From: Brachybacterium sacelli
GTDB taxonomy: Bacteria; Actinomycetota; Actinomycetes; Actinomycetales; Dermabacteraceae
Reading direction: 5' to 3'
NCBI RefSeq assembly: GCF_017876545.1
Contig: NZ_JAGIOD010000001.1
Location: 1,922,001-1,986,000, forward strand
Length of the DNA: 64,000 bases
The notes beneath the pieces were generated by a model, which was not told the origin of the DNA, did no database searches, and saw only the letters and a list, made by a program, of their open reading frames with translations. This document shows positions 52,303-60,877 of the stretch, piece after piece (position 1 is the stretch's first letter; each line of letters begins with the position of its first letter). Both the position numbers and the translations under genes were made by a program.

Positions 52303-53685
52303 TCAGCTGCCGTTCTTCGAGGAGCCCTGCCCGGCGGCGCGCCGACTGTGCCAGGTGGCGCCGACGAAGCCCGCAGTCGTCAGGAACCCGATGCCGAGAG
52401 CGATCACGAGCACCTTCTGCACCCGCCCGAAGGCGGAGTCCGAGTCCTGCGAGGAGATCGTGCTGAGCAGCTTGACGATCGGGCCGCCCTGCTGCTGGGC
52501 CGCGACCGGCTGGGGCGCCATGGCGGGCGGATCGTCATCGCTGTCCACGGGGGCAGCAGCCTCCGTCTCGGAGGACTCGGTCTGCGAGGTCCCGCTGTCC
52601 GTCTCGCGCTGGGTGTCCTCGGTCGCCGTCTCGCGCGGGGTGTCGGAGGTGTCCTCGGTGGTGGACGGCGCCGACTTCTCCGGGGAGGTGGTCTTCAGCC
52701 GGCGCGGAGCGGGTTCCCCGACGCTCTCGGGGGAGCTGGTCTCCTGCTCGACCTGCGCGGACTGCTCGGAGTCGGACGTGGGGTCCTTCTCCTCATCGGA
52801 GGTGGGCTCCTCCGTCGGGGTCTCCGACTCCTCGGTCGGGGTCTCCGACTCCTCGGTCGGGGTCTCCGGGGTCGTGGAGTCCGAGGGATCCTCGGAGGGG
52901 GTCTCCGACGGGGACTCCGTCGGGGACTCGGTGGGAGTCTCTGTCGGGTCGTCAGTCGGGGTCTCCGTCCCCGACTGGGACTCGGTGGGGGTTTCGGAGC
53001 CAGTCGGGGTTTCGGTGCCTTCGTCGGAGGGAGGGGGATCCTCCGATGGCGGAGTTTCCGATGTGGACTGGGACGTCGAGCCGCTCGGTGCCGAATCGCT
53101 CGAGGATGCGCTGCCTCCGCCGCCGGTTCCCGTGTCGCTGCTGGCCCCATCACCGGGATCCGTGTGGTCCTCGCTTGCGGCGCACTCCGCGCCGGAGATG
53201 GTCCGCAGGAGTCCGGTGACGCCGTGGCAGTTCGAGTCGGCGCCCTGGGACGGCTCGACCGGGGTCTGGTCGGACTCTTCGCCGGAGCTCTCCCCGTCGT
53301 TCCCGGAGCCGGAGTCGTCCTCGGCGGGGACCTCGGGTGCCACGGGGCTGGTGCTCTCGGTGCCGCCCTCGCCGGTCGCGGGATCCGTGGTCCCGCCCGT
53401 GCTTCCCTCGTCGGGGTTCGCGGCATCGGACTCCTCGGCGGAGTCCTCCGATGTCTCGGTGTCCTGGTTCTCGGAGCCGTCTGTCTGCGACCCGTCGTCC
53501 TGCGTCTCGTCCGTCTGCGCGTCCTCCGTCGACGGGGACTGCTCCGTCTGCTGCGTGGGCCCCCCTGCCGTCTCTGCGGCAGTGGTGGGGGATTCCTCCG
53601 GGGCCGAGAGGGCCGGCGCGATGGTCAGAGGGAGCGCGACAGCGACGGCTGCGGAATAGGCGCACAGGCGTGAACGCAGGCGCAT
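52303..53685 (-). CDS. Ser/Thr/Glu-rich surface protein with C-terminal membrane anchor
   Basis: I do not recognise the family of this 460-residue protein. It has a signal peptide (MRLRSRLCAYSAAVAVALPL to about ALSA). Then come some 370 residues of low-complexity Ser, Thr, Glu, Pro, Gly and Asp with TPTESPTESPSETPSEDPS and tandem TPTEESE units, but one Cys pair-like HGVTGLLRTISGAECAAS region. A C-terminal helix VLVIALGIGFLTTAGFVGA precedes a short basic tail. It looks like an extended, acidic, perhaps O-glycosylated envelope stalk. GGGGGGA precedes ATG 53685. Repeats in its DNA suggest length variation between strains. Confidence 0.8.
   Translation of the reverse strand: MRLRSRLCAYSAAVAVALPLTIAPALSAPEESPTTAAETAGGPTQQTEQSPSTEDAQTDETQDDGSQTDGSENQDTETSEDSAEESDAANPDEGSTGGTTDPATGEGGTESTSPVAPEVPAEDDSGSGNDGESSGEESDQTPVEPSQGADSNCHGVTGLLRTISGAECAASEDHTDPGDGASSDTGTGGGGSASSSDSAPSGSTSQSTSETPPSEDPPPSDEGTETPTGSETPTESQSGTETPTDDPTETPTESPTESPSETPSEDPSDSTTPETPTEESETPTEESETPTEEPTSDEEKDPTSDSEQSAQVEQETSSPESVGEPAPRRLKTTSPEKSAPSTTEDTSDTPRETATEDTQRETDSGTSQTESSETEAAAPVDSDDDPPAMAPQPVAAQQQGGPIVKLLSTISSQDSDSAFGRVQKVLVIALGIGFLTTAGFVGATWHSRRAAGQGSSKNGS
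52814..52868 (-). repeat. 21-bp tandem repeat inside the surface-protein gene
   Basis: On the plus strand the unit GTCGGGGTCTCCGACTCCTCG occurs at 52814-52834 and 52835-52855, exact, and a 13-base partial third copy follows. The unit length keeps frame and encodes the repeated Thr-Pro-Thr-Glu-Glu-Ser-Glu units. Confidence 0.85.
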
Positions 53686-54027
53686 AGGCGCGGTCCCCCC
53701 TTTCCTTGGAGCATGCCGGTCGGCAGCTGTCGGTGTCATCTCTGGTGGGTCCGGCGGAGCATATTACCCTACCGATCCTTTACCTTCTGCTGTCATCGTC
53801 CAGGCGCACGGGGGAGGTACGCAAGGGGGGTGTGGACGGCGCCACGTGGGGGTGACATACGAGATGTTGGAGCAGATTTGGTGATTCCTTGACTGTCGAC
53901 CTGGTCAAACGGTTCTCCGCGTGCACTGCGCCCTCCCCTCGGACCCTCTGGGATCGCGATGTGGAGGAAGGACGAACATCTGTCGCGACACGGTGACACG
54001 CCGGGAATGCTCCCGGCGAGGGACTTC
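53686..54027 (-). other. Gap between the surface-protein gene and pgm
   Basis: No gene seen in 342 bases. It includes the most AT-rich patch nearby, with TAATAT on the minus strand (53761-53766), a possible -10 for the surface-protein gene about 75 bases upstream of its ATG; no good -35 is seen. The pgm terminator lies at its right end. Confidence 0.5.
53999..54018 (-). terminator. Terminator after pgm
   Basis: CGCCGGGA-ATGC-TCCCGGCG is a perfect 8-bp stem with a 4-base loop, ten bases beyond the pgm stop on the minus strand. Confidence 0.7.
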
Positions 54028-55671
54028 TCAGCCGGCGAGAGCGCCGTCCACGAGCGTCTTGGCCGCGTCCTGGACCTGTTCGAGGTGCTCCTCGCCGCGG
54101 AAGGACTCGGCGTAGATCTTGTAGACGTCCTCCGTGCCCGAGGGGCGGGCGGCGAACCAGGCCGATTCCGTGGAGACCTTCAACCCACCGATCGCGCCGC
54201 CCGAGGGCGCCTCGGTGATCGCCGAGAGGATCGGCTCGCCCGCCAGCTCGGTCGCGGTGACCTGATCGGGGCTGAGGGCCTTGAGCTTCGCCTTCTGCTC
54301 ACGGTCCGCAGGTGCATCCAGCCGCGCGTAGGCGCTGGAGCCGAACTCCTCGACCAGCTCCGCATGCAGGGCGCTGGGGGAGCGGCCAGTGACCGCGAGC
54401 ATCTCCGAGGCGAGCAGGGCGAGGATGATGCCGTCCTTGTCCGTCGTCCAGACCGAGCCGTCGTGGCGCAGGAACGAGGCCCCGGCGCTCTCCTCGCCGC
54501 CGAAGCCCACGGAGGCGTCGATCAGGCCCGGCACGAACCATTTGAAGCCCACGGGCACCTCGAACAGGTCCCGGCCGAGGGAGCCGACGACCCGGTCGAT
54601 GAGGCTCGAGGAGACGACTGTCTTGCCGACCTTCGCTCCGGCCGGCCACTCCGGGCGGTGCGCGAACAGGTACTGGATGGCGGTGGCGAGGTAGTGGTTG
54701 GGGTTCATCAGCCCGCCGTCCGGGGTGACGATGCCGTGCCGGTCCGCGTCCGCGTCGTTGCCGGTCGCGACATCGAACTCGGCGCGCTTCTCGAGCAGGG
54801 AGGCCATCGCCCACGGGCTCGAGCAGTCCATGCGGATCTTCCCGTCGCGATCCAGGGTCATGAACGACCACTGCGGATCCACCTCGGGATTGACCACCGT
54901 GAGGTCGAGGTCGTGCATCTCGCCGATCTCGGCCCAGTAGTCCACGGCCGCCCCGCCCAGGGGGTCGGCGCCGATCCGGACGCCCGCGCGCCGGATCGCC
55001 TCGAGATCCACCACGTTGCCCAGGTCCTGGACGTAGGTGTGCAGGAAGTCGTAGCGGCCCGCGTCCTGCAGCGCCTTCTGACGGCCGTGGCGTTGCACGC
55101 CGCGCAGTCCGGAGGCCAGCAGCTCGTTGGCGCGGTCGGCGATCCAGGTGGTGGCGTCCGAGTCGGCGGGGCCGCCGTGCGGCGGGTTGTACTTGAAACC
55201 GCCGTCGCGCGGCGGGTTGTGGCTCGGGGTGACCACGATGCCGTCGGCCCGCGAGGAGTCGTTCGCGGCCCTGCCGCGGTTGTGCACGAGGATCGCGTGG
55301 GAGATCGCCGGGGTGGGGGTGTACCCGTCCAGCGCATCGACCTGGACCGCGACGTCGTTGCCGACCAGCACCTCCAGCGCGGTGTCGAAGGCAGGACGGG
55401 AGAGCGCGTGGGTGTCCCGGCCGATGAACAGCGGACCGCGGATCCCCTGACCGGCGCGGTACTCGACGATCGCCTGGGTGGTCGCGGCGATGTGGTCCTC
55501 GGTGAACGCGGTGTCCAGCGAGGAGCCCCGATGCCCGGACGTGCCGAAGGTGACCGCCTGATCAGGGTCGGCCGGATCCGGATGGAGATCGTAGTAGGCG
55601 TCGAGGAGGGCGTCGACGTCGACGAGATCCTCCGGAAGGGCCTGCTGGCCTGCGCGGGGGTGCATGGTCAT
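54028..55671 (-). CDS. pgm: Phosphoglucomutase (alpha-D-glucose phosphate-specific)
   Basis: This enzyme interconverts glucose 1-phosphate and glucose 6-phosphate, linking glycolysis to glycogen, trehalose and cell-wall sugars. The 547-residue length equals the E. coli Pgm type. FGTSGHRG lies near the N terminus, the phosphoserine is Ser150 in [13 protein letters not shown], the metal loop is [12 protein letters not shown], and the substrate loop is GFGGEESAG, with a C-terminal [14 protein letters not shown] phosphate-binding loop. ATG 55671 with GAGG eight bases upstream is preferred over the adjacent in-frame GTG. Confidence 0.95.
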   Translation of the reverse strand: MTMHPRAGQQALPEDLVDVDALLDAYYDLHPDPADPDQAVTFGTSGHRGSSLDTAFTEDHIAATTQAIVEYRAGQGIRGPLFIGRDTHALSRPAFDTALEVLVGNDVAVQVDALDGYTPTPAISHAILVHNRGRAANDSSRADGIVVTPSHNPPRDGGFKYNPPHGGPADSDATTWIADRANELLASGLRGVQRHGRQKALQDAGRYDFLHTYVQDLGNVVDLEAIRRAGVRIGADPLGGAAVDYWAEIGEMHDLDLTVVNPEVDPQWSFMTLDRDGKIRMDCSSPWAMASLLEKRAEFDVATGNDADADRHGIVTPDGGLMNPNHYLATAIQYLFAHRPEWPAGAKVGKTVVSSSLIDRVVGSLGRDLFEVPVGFKWFVPGLIDASVGFGGEESAGASFLRHDGSVWTTDKDGIILALLASEMLAVTGRSPSALHAELVEEFGSSAYARLDAPADREQKAKLKALSPDQVTATELAGEPILSAITEAPSGGAIGGLKVSTESAWFAARPSGTEDVYKIYAESFRGEEHLEQVQDAAKTLVDGALAG

Positions 55672-55760
55672 CACTCCATCCTCGGGGGCGGTAGTGCGGC
55701 CACTCTAGGTCAGCGCAGGCCCCTGCGAGGGGGCGGCGCCCGCAGCTGAGACGGCGCCGG

Positions 55761-56582
55761 TCAGGCCCGTCGGCTGCGCACCAGCAGGAGGATGCCGACG
55801 ACGGTGAGCACCAGGCCGACGAGCCCCGACACGATGCCGATGACCGGACCGATGAGCATGGGCGCGGCGACGCCGAGCAGGCTGTAGGGGCCCAGGAACG
55901 CCGGGGCGTCGGTGCCGCTGCAGGAGATCGTCACCGTGGTGTCCTCGAGGGCAGCCACGCCCAGCACCTGGTCGTACTGCGTGCCGTCGCCGAAGGTGAC
56001 CGAGCCGGAGGTCGGCACCTCGGTGACCGCCCCGGAGCTGCTGCCCTCGGCCGTGCACTGCGCCTCGGCGGCGTCCTCGGAGGGCACGTACAGGATCAGC
56101 ATCTCGTTGGCGTTCATCTCGCGCTCCCCGGTGCCGCCTTCGATCACGGTGGGACCGGAGGAGGCGTCGTCGACCAGGGACCCGAAGGCCCAGACCAGGC
56201 CGCCGACGGTGGCGACGGGGGCGATGATCAGCAGCAGGGCGAGCCCGATCAGCAACGGCCACAGCCCGCGGCGCCGACGCGGCGCGGCGACGGGCGGCTG
56301 CGGCGGGAGCGGACCGGAGGCGGGGGCGAAGGCGTACGGGCCCGCCGGGTCCGTGGAGGCGTAGGCGTCCTGGGCGAACGGGCCCCCGGTGTCTCCCGGG
56401 CCACCGGGTGCTCCCTGCGCACCGGGGCCTCCCGGGGCGCCGAATTCTCCCTGCGCACCAGGTGCTCCCTGCGCACCGGACGGGGAGGCCGACGGGTCGC
56501 CCGTCTGCGGCGTCGTCGGACCGGGACGCCCGTAGGTCGGGCGCTTCCTCGGGGCAGGCGTCGTGGACTCGCCGTCGGACAT
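55761..56582 (-). CDS. Membrane protein with collagen-like N terminus
   Basis: A 273-residue protein of unknown function. Residues 36-68 are eleven consecutive Gly-X-Y triplets (GAQGAPGAQGEFGAPGG and onward), a short collagen-like segment, within a longer Pro/Gly-rich cytoplasmic-looking region. A basic RRRRG precedes the first membrane helix (WPLLIGLALLLIIAPVATV). An external domain of about 85 residues with two Cys (EAQCTAEG and TISCSGTD) follows. A second hydrophobic hairpin ends in VRSRRA. The layout resembles actinobacterial proline-rich membrane proteins with a small extracytoplasmic sensor. Confidence 0.75.
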   Translation of the reverse strand: MSDGESTTPAPRKRPTYGRPGPTTPQTGDPSASPSGAQGAPGAQGEFGAPGGPGAQGAPGGPGDTGGPFAQDAYASTDPAGPYAFAPASGPLPPQPPVAAPRRRRGLWPLLIGLALLLIIAPVATVGGLVWAFGSLVDDASSGPTVIEGGTGEREMNANEMLILYVPSEDAAEAQCTAEGSSSGAVTEVPTSGSVTFGDGTQYDQVLGVAALEDTTVTISCSGTDAPAFLGPYSLLGVAAPMLIGPVIGIVSGLVGLVLTVVGILLLVRSRRA

Positions 56583-56671
56583 CAGCACTCCATTCGCGGT
56601 CGGGCCGACCCAGGATAGCCGCCGGGGCAGGGAGGAGCCCGAGCGTCGGGGAGCGACCGCGGCCGCGCGGC

Positions 56672-57682
56672 TCACCCCAGCTCGAGCATCACGCCGGCCA
56701 GGGCCGCTCCGAGGACGGCTGTCACGATCGGCGTCGCCAGCCAGGTCACCACCATCGTGCGGGCCACCGCCCAGCGCACGTGGCGCGGACCCAGGGCGAC
56801 GCCGGCACCGACCACGCTCGAGGCGAGGCCGTGCGAGGTGGACACCGGGGAGTCGAGACCGAAGATCGCCACCGACATCGACATCACCGCCGAGGTCTCC
56901 GCGGCCAGGCCCTGGGCGGCGGAGAGGTCGGTCAGCCGGCGGCCGATGGTGCGGATGATCCGGTGCCCGCCCATCAGGGTGCCCGCCGCGACAGCGAGGG
57001 CCACCGCCGTCATCATCGCCAGCGAGGAGCCGACCGACAGGCCCGAGGCCGAGGTCGCCACCACGATCACGGCCAGCGGGAGCCGCGCATCGTTGAGACC
57101 GTGCCCGGTGGCGACCGCACCGGCGGAGACGGTCTGGGCGAAACGGATGTGGGCCACGCCCAGACGCTCGCTGCGCGCCAGGGCGAGAATGCCCTGCATC
57201 ACCGAATAGGCCAGGACCACGGCGATCAGCGGGCCGACGATCGAGGCGATCAGGATCGCCACCAGGTGGGTCCAGGCGGCCGCCGCACCGATAGCCAGCG
57301 AGGCGCCGAGCGCGGCCCCGAAGAAGGCGTGCCAGGTGGACGAGGGCATTCCCAGCCACCAGGTCAGCACCTCCCAGGCCAGCGTGGCCAGCAGGATCGC
57401 GACCAGGCCCACGCCGAGCACGTCCGGGGCGCCGGAGGTGGTCTCCACGAGATGACCCAGCCCCAGCAGCCGCAGCGCCCACTCGGCGGTGACGCTCAGC
57501 AGCAGCATGCCCAGCAGCGCACCGAGCAGATTGAGGATCGCGGCCATCCCCAGGGCGGTCGACTCCCGCAGGGAACGGGTGGTGATCGCGGTGGAGACCG
57601 CGTTGGAGGCGTCGTGGAAGCCGTTGTAGAACGCCATCGCCAGCGCCAGCACGACGACCAGGACGAGTAAGGCCGGCGTCAC
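56672..57682 (-). CDS. pit: Inorganic phosphate transporter, PiT family
   Basis: A 336-residue low-affinity phosphate/metal-phosphate symporter with about ten helices. The two PiT signatures are present: FYNGFHDASNAVSTAITTR near the N terminus and GHGLNDARLPLAVI in the second half. STWHAFFGAALGA and LDSPVSTSHGLASSVVGAG are also seen. The start is GTG 57682, directly after the TGA of the DUF47 gene, so the two are translationally coupled. Together they form the common Pit plus DUF47 phosphate uptake unit. Confidence 0.93.
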   Translation of the reverse strand: MTPALLVLVVVLALAMAFYNGFHDASNAVSTAITTRSLRESTALGMAAILNLLGALLGMLLLSVTAEWALRLLGLGHLVETTSGAPDVLGVGLVAILLATLAWEVLTWWLGMPSSTWHAFFGAALGASLAIGAAAAWTHLVAILIASIVGPLIAVVLAYSVMQGILALARSERLGVAHIRFAQTVSAGAVATGHGLNDARLPLAVIVVATSASGLSVGSSLAMMTAVALAVAAGTLMGGHRIIRTIGRRLTDLSAAQGLAAETSAVMSMSVAIFGLDSPVSTSHGLASSVVGAGVALGPRHVRWAVARTMVVTWLATPIVTAVLGAALAGVMLELG

Positions 57683-58306
57683 TCAGGCGTCCTTGACCCG
57701 CAGCAGATCCGCGAGACGGGCGATGTGCTCCTGCAGGGCGATGGTGCGGCCGATGGACTCCGTGATGTCATGCAGGGGCAGCAGCTCGGTGACGGCGCCG
57801 CCGCGGCCGTAGAGCTCGGCGAGGCTCTGGCGCACCAGCCGGTCGCCCTGGCGCTTGAGCTTGCGGATCTGCGGGTAGTACTCGCCCAGGTCCCGCACCC
57901 GGTGCAGGGTCCAGGTCGCCGCGACGGTCAGTTCCGCGGCGCGCTCGATCCCCTTGGCCGCCTCGAGCAGCGGCGTGGGCAGGGCGCCCACGCGGGAGAG
58001 GACCAGCAGCTCGGCCGTGTGCTCCATGGAGTCGACGGTGTCCGCGATGGTCAGCGCCAGGTCGTAGAGCAGCTCGGCCTCGTACGGCGTGATCAGGGAC
58101 TGCGCGAGGCGCTGGGAGATGCGCCGGCACAGCTCCTCGGCGCGCGTGGACTCCTCGTGCAGCTTCGGGGCGATGCGCGTGCGCTCGCGGTAACCGTGGC
58201 CCAGCAGCTTGGAGTGGGTGTCGGTGGTCTGGACCAGCAGTTCGGCGAGCTCGCCGAACAGGTCGGTCATCGGACGCTCGACGCGACGGGGGAAGAGCTG
58301 CACCAC
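57683..58306 (-). CDS. DUF47 (PhoU-like) phosphate transport accessory protein
   Basis: A 207-residue all-helical protein of the DUF47 family, which accompanies Pit transporters and is thought to regulate them as PhoU does Pst. Helical segments such as FGELAELLVQTTDTHSKLL, EESTRAEELCRRISQRL, ITPYEAELLYDLALTIADTVDSME and DRLVRQSLAELYGRGG fit the family. GTG 58306 with GGAGG upstream gives the usual N terminus MVQLFPR; an internal ATG at 58270 is the alternative. Its stop abuts the pit start. Confidence 0.9.
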   Translation of the reverse strand: MVQLFPRRVERPMTDLFGELAELLVQTTDTHSKLLGHGYRERTRIAPKLHEESTRAEELCRRISQRLAQSLITPYEAELLYDLALTIADTVDSMEHTAELLVLSRVGALPTPLLEAAKGIERAAELTVAATWTLHRVRDLGEYYPQIRKLKRQGDRLVRQSLAELYGRGGAVTELLPLHDITESIGRTIALQEHIARLADLLRVKDA

Positions 58307-58641
58307 CTCAGGTCCCCCTCCTCACGCCCGAGGGCGCCGTACCCGGTGCCGTCGTCCCCCGGGGGTGACCAGGGGGCGGCCTTCTCGTGATGCTTGGGGC
58401 GCCGGACCGGGATGCGCCTGTCGGCGCGAAGGCCGCTCGAAGCGGCAAATGTTGGAGCCCGGGGCAACCGCGGCCCGACGCCCGATCATCGTAGGGCACG
58501 GGGCGCGGACGGTTCCACCCGGGAGGGGACGTGACATGGGAAGTGCCACGTCGGGTGCGATGCTGGAATACAGCGGGCCCGAGGTCGGGGCCGAGATCGT
58601 CACAGGGGCCGACGACAGGGCAGGCCCCGGGACCGCGGTCC
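58307..58641. other. Gap upstream of the phosphate operon
   Basis: No gene recognised in 335 bases. It contains a small hairpin GCCGCT-CGA-AGCGGC (58432-58446) and should hold the DUF47/pit promoter on the minus strand, but I cannot point to convincing hexamers or a PHO box. Confidence 0.45.
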
Positions 58642-59265
58642 TCAGCCGAGCGTCCCGGCCTCCGCGTGCCGGCCGGCCGCGGCCAGCTCCTCGCCGGTGC
58701 TCAGCAGTCGCTCCGCCTGGCGGGTGCGGTCGTCCTCGCGGTCCTCGTCCGCGAGCTGGGCGGTGCCGTGGGCGACGATCGTGGCGACTGCTCCGGCCCG
58801 GGTCAGCGCGAGACCGAGATTGCCGGTGAAGGCGCCGCGCAGGATGTCGTCCATGGTGCGCTGGACCTGCCGGACGTCGGGCGGCTCCGCGAATCCGGAG
58901 AGGTAGCGCAGACCCGGGATGGTGCGCGAGCCGGCGCGATAGCGGTGCACGACGTCCTCCCCGTGGCGCTGGACCCAGGTGTGCAGCACGTACAGACGCC
59001 ACAGCGCACCGGGCAGCGTGGTCGCGGGGGAGCCGGACCACAGAGCGGCGAGGTCCGAGAGCCCGTCGGCGGCCGCCAGGTGCAGCACCCGGTCGACCAC
59101 CTCGGGATCGGAGCTGTGGAACACGCCGTCCAGGAGGGCCTGGGCCGAGTCGTGGGCCAGGTCCGTCGACGTCGACGGATCCGGTTCGCCGGGGATCGCC
59201 TCCGCGGTGGCGGGGAACAGCGGCGCCGGGCGACGAAAGCGAGGGGAGGATCCGGAGGAGGGCAT
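58642..59265 (-). CDS. Conserved actinobacterial protein of unknown function
   Basis: A 207-residue soluble, mostly helical protein. The pattern LLDGVFHSSDPEVVDRVLHL, LAALWSGSPATTLPGALWRLYVLHTWVQR, and MDDILRGAFTGNLGLALTRAG is one I recognise from uncharacterised actinobacterial proteins, but no function is known. The N terminus is Ser/Pro-rich and disordered. ATG 59265 has no strong ribosome-binding site. It is divergent from the PH-domain gene. Confidence 0.75.
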   Translation of the reverse strand: MPSSGSSPRFRRPAPLFPATAEAIPGEPDPSTSTDLAHDSAQALLDGVFHSSDPEVVDRVLHLAAADGLSDLAALWSGSPATTLPGALWRLYVLHTWVQRHGEDVVHRYRAGSRTIPGLRYLSGFAEPPDVRQVQRTMDDILRGAFTGNLGLALTRAGAVATIVAHGTAQLADEDREDDRTRQAERLLSTGEELAAAGRHAEAGTLG

Positions 59266-59375
59266 GCAGACGACTCTACGCACCGCCCGGGACGGCGCGC
59301 ATAGGCCGTGCGCACAGCTCCCGCATGGTCGGTTCCCTCATCGACCCCTCGCCGGGGCCGCATTAGCCTGGGGAC

Positions 59376-60032
59376 ATGACCATCCCTCGACAGATCGGAC
59401 CCGAGACGGGACCGCGCACCGCCCTGCCCGACTATTCGCGCAGCACGGCGACGGTCGAGCGGATGGTCTCGGACCTCCGCGCTCCGGGACGACGCTCCGG
59501 TGCCCGGGGCGCCGGCGTGCGCACGCTCGTCCCCCGCGCCGCCACTCGGGACACCGTGGTGCGTGCCGTGGTCTCCGCTCTCGCGCTCGGCACCGCACTG
59601 GTGCTCGCGGTGGTCCTCGTGGCCCTCTGGCTCACCCTCGAGGACGGCCACGCCCCGGGCATCGGGCTGCTGCTGGTCATGTTCCCGCTGGGCGGGGCCA
59701 TGATCCTGATCGGTCTGCTGGGACTCCGCTTCGGTCTGGCCGCGCTGGGCACCGCGAGGTCCCGGGTGGAGATCACCGAGGAGGGGCTGCACGTGGTCGG
59801 CGCCCTCCGCTCCCGGACCGTGCCCTGGCACCGGATCCTCGCCGTCGAGTCCCGGGCGGTCCATCCGGTGCACTGGCTGACTGCGGCGCTGCGACTGCAC
59901 GGCGGCTCGCGGGTGGTGATGGCGGCCTTCGACCGCCACATCTGGACCTACTCGGAGCCGGCGGGCCAGGACATCCGCGCCCTGCGCACCGAGCTGCACC
60001 GCCGCCAGAAGGCGAGTGCCGCCCGGATCTAG
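59376..60032 (+). CDS. Membrane protein with a bacterial PH domain
   Basis: A 218-residue protein. A polar N-terminal 60 residues precede two membrane helices (AVVSALALGTALVLAVVLVALWL and GIGLLLVMFPLGGAMILIGLLGL). A small beta-rich domain follows from about residue 128 (SRVEITEEGLHVVGALRSRTVPWHRILAVES), the pattern of bacterial PH (bPH) domains with their conserved WxxI. The function is unknown. It is convergent with the next gene. Confidence 0.75.
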   Translation: MTIPRQIGPETGPRTALPDYSRSTATVERMVSDLRAPGRRSGARGAGVRTLVPRAATRDTVVRAVVSALALGTALVLAVVLVALWLTLEDGHAPGIGLLLVMFPLGGAMILIGLLGLRFGLAALGTARSRVEITEEGLHVVGALRSRTVPWHRILAVESRAVHPVHWLTAALRLHGGSRVVMAAFDRHIWTYSEPAGQDIRALRTELHRRQKASAARI

Positions 60033-60078
60033 ACCCGGGAGACTCCGCTCCGCCACCGGGCGGGGCGGGCCCCGCAGC

Positions 60079-60771
60079 TCAGGAGGCGGAGGCCGAGGGG
60101 GCGCGGCTGGAGCCGTCCTCCCACAGCGCACCGACCGCCGCGGAGACGTCCTCGCGGGAGAGGTCGGAGACGCTGAGGATGCCGTCGCCATCCAGCGGAA
60201 GGTGCCCGAGCTTCCAGGCGCCGTCCTCCTCGACGTGGAACATCAGCGGCACCTCCTCGCCGTCGTCCTCGACGTCCCGGCGTCGCAGCGAGACGGTGCG
60301 GCCGCGCTGCTCCTCGAGGAAGGCGGTGATGACGTCGGTGACCGAGGCGGCGACGTGCGAGGGGTCCGGCAGCGCGGAGACCACGAAGGAGTCCAGCTCG
60401 TCCTGGGTGAGCATCAGGATCGCCTCGTTGGCCTTGATCACGAAGGCCATCCGCATCGCCTCGCCCTCGGCCAGGGCGATCCCGAGCCAGCGATCCGCGG
60501 CGGTCAGCGCGGTGGCGATGACCTGCCCCTCCTCACCGAGCAGCCACTGGCCGTCCTGCGAGCGCTCGACCTTGCCGCGGGCCCGCAGCCCCGAGGTGAC
60601 CGCCGCGGTCACGAACTCCTGGGCGGCCTCCGGCGCACGGCGCAGCCCGATCTGCTCACGCGTGATCGCACCGTTGTCGGTGGGGCGCAGGGTCAGCATG
60701 AAGTCGATCTCGTACGCGGTGTAGATCGTGGCCTGCTCGTCGGTCGCGGCGTCGGCGGTCGTCTCGCTCAT
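60079..60771 (-). CDS. Uncharacterised soluble protein
   Basis: I do not recognise this 230-residue acidic, soluble protein. It has an N-terminal segment EIDFMLTLRPTDNGAITREQIGLRR and a middle part that looks like a winged-helix-type regulator of expression level (GLRARGKVERSQDGQWLLGEEGQVIATAL). A C-terminal beta-rich part follows (PLMFHVEEDGAWKLGHLPLDGDGILSVSDLSRED). No signal peptide or membrane helix is visible. GGGGAGCCC lies just before the ATG. It has codon use like real genes and could relate to actinobacterial antigen-type proteins, but that is not supported further. Confidence 0.65.
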   Translation of the reverse strand: MSETTADAATDEQATIYTAYEIDFMLTLRPTDNGAITREQIGLRRAPEAAQEFVTAAVTSGLRARGKVERSQDGQWLLGEEGQVIATALTAADRWLGIALAEGEAMRMAFVIKANEAILMLTQDELDSFVVSALPDPSHVAASVTDVITAFLEEQRGRTVSLRRRDVEDDGEEVPLMFHVEEDGAWKLGHLPLDGDGILSVSDLSREDVSAAVGALWEDGSSRAPSASAS

Positions 60772-60877
60772 GGGCTCCCCTGATGCGGGTCGGAATCGTC
60801 CCGGGGCCGCGAGTCGCGGGCCGGGGGTCTGGGAAGCAGGATGTCAGATCGGGCGGGCCCGCTCCACCGGATCCCAC

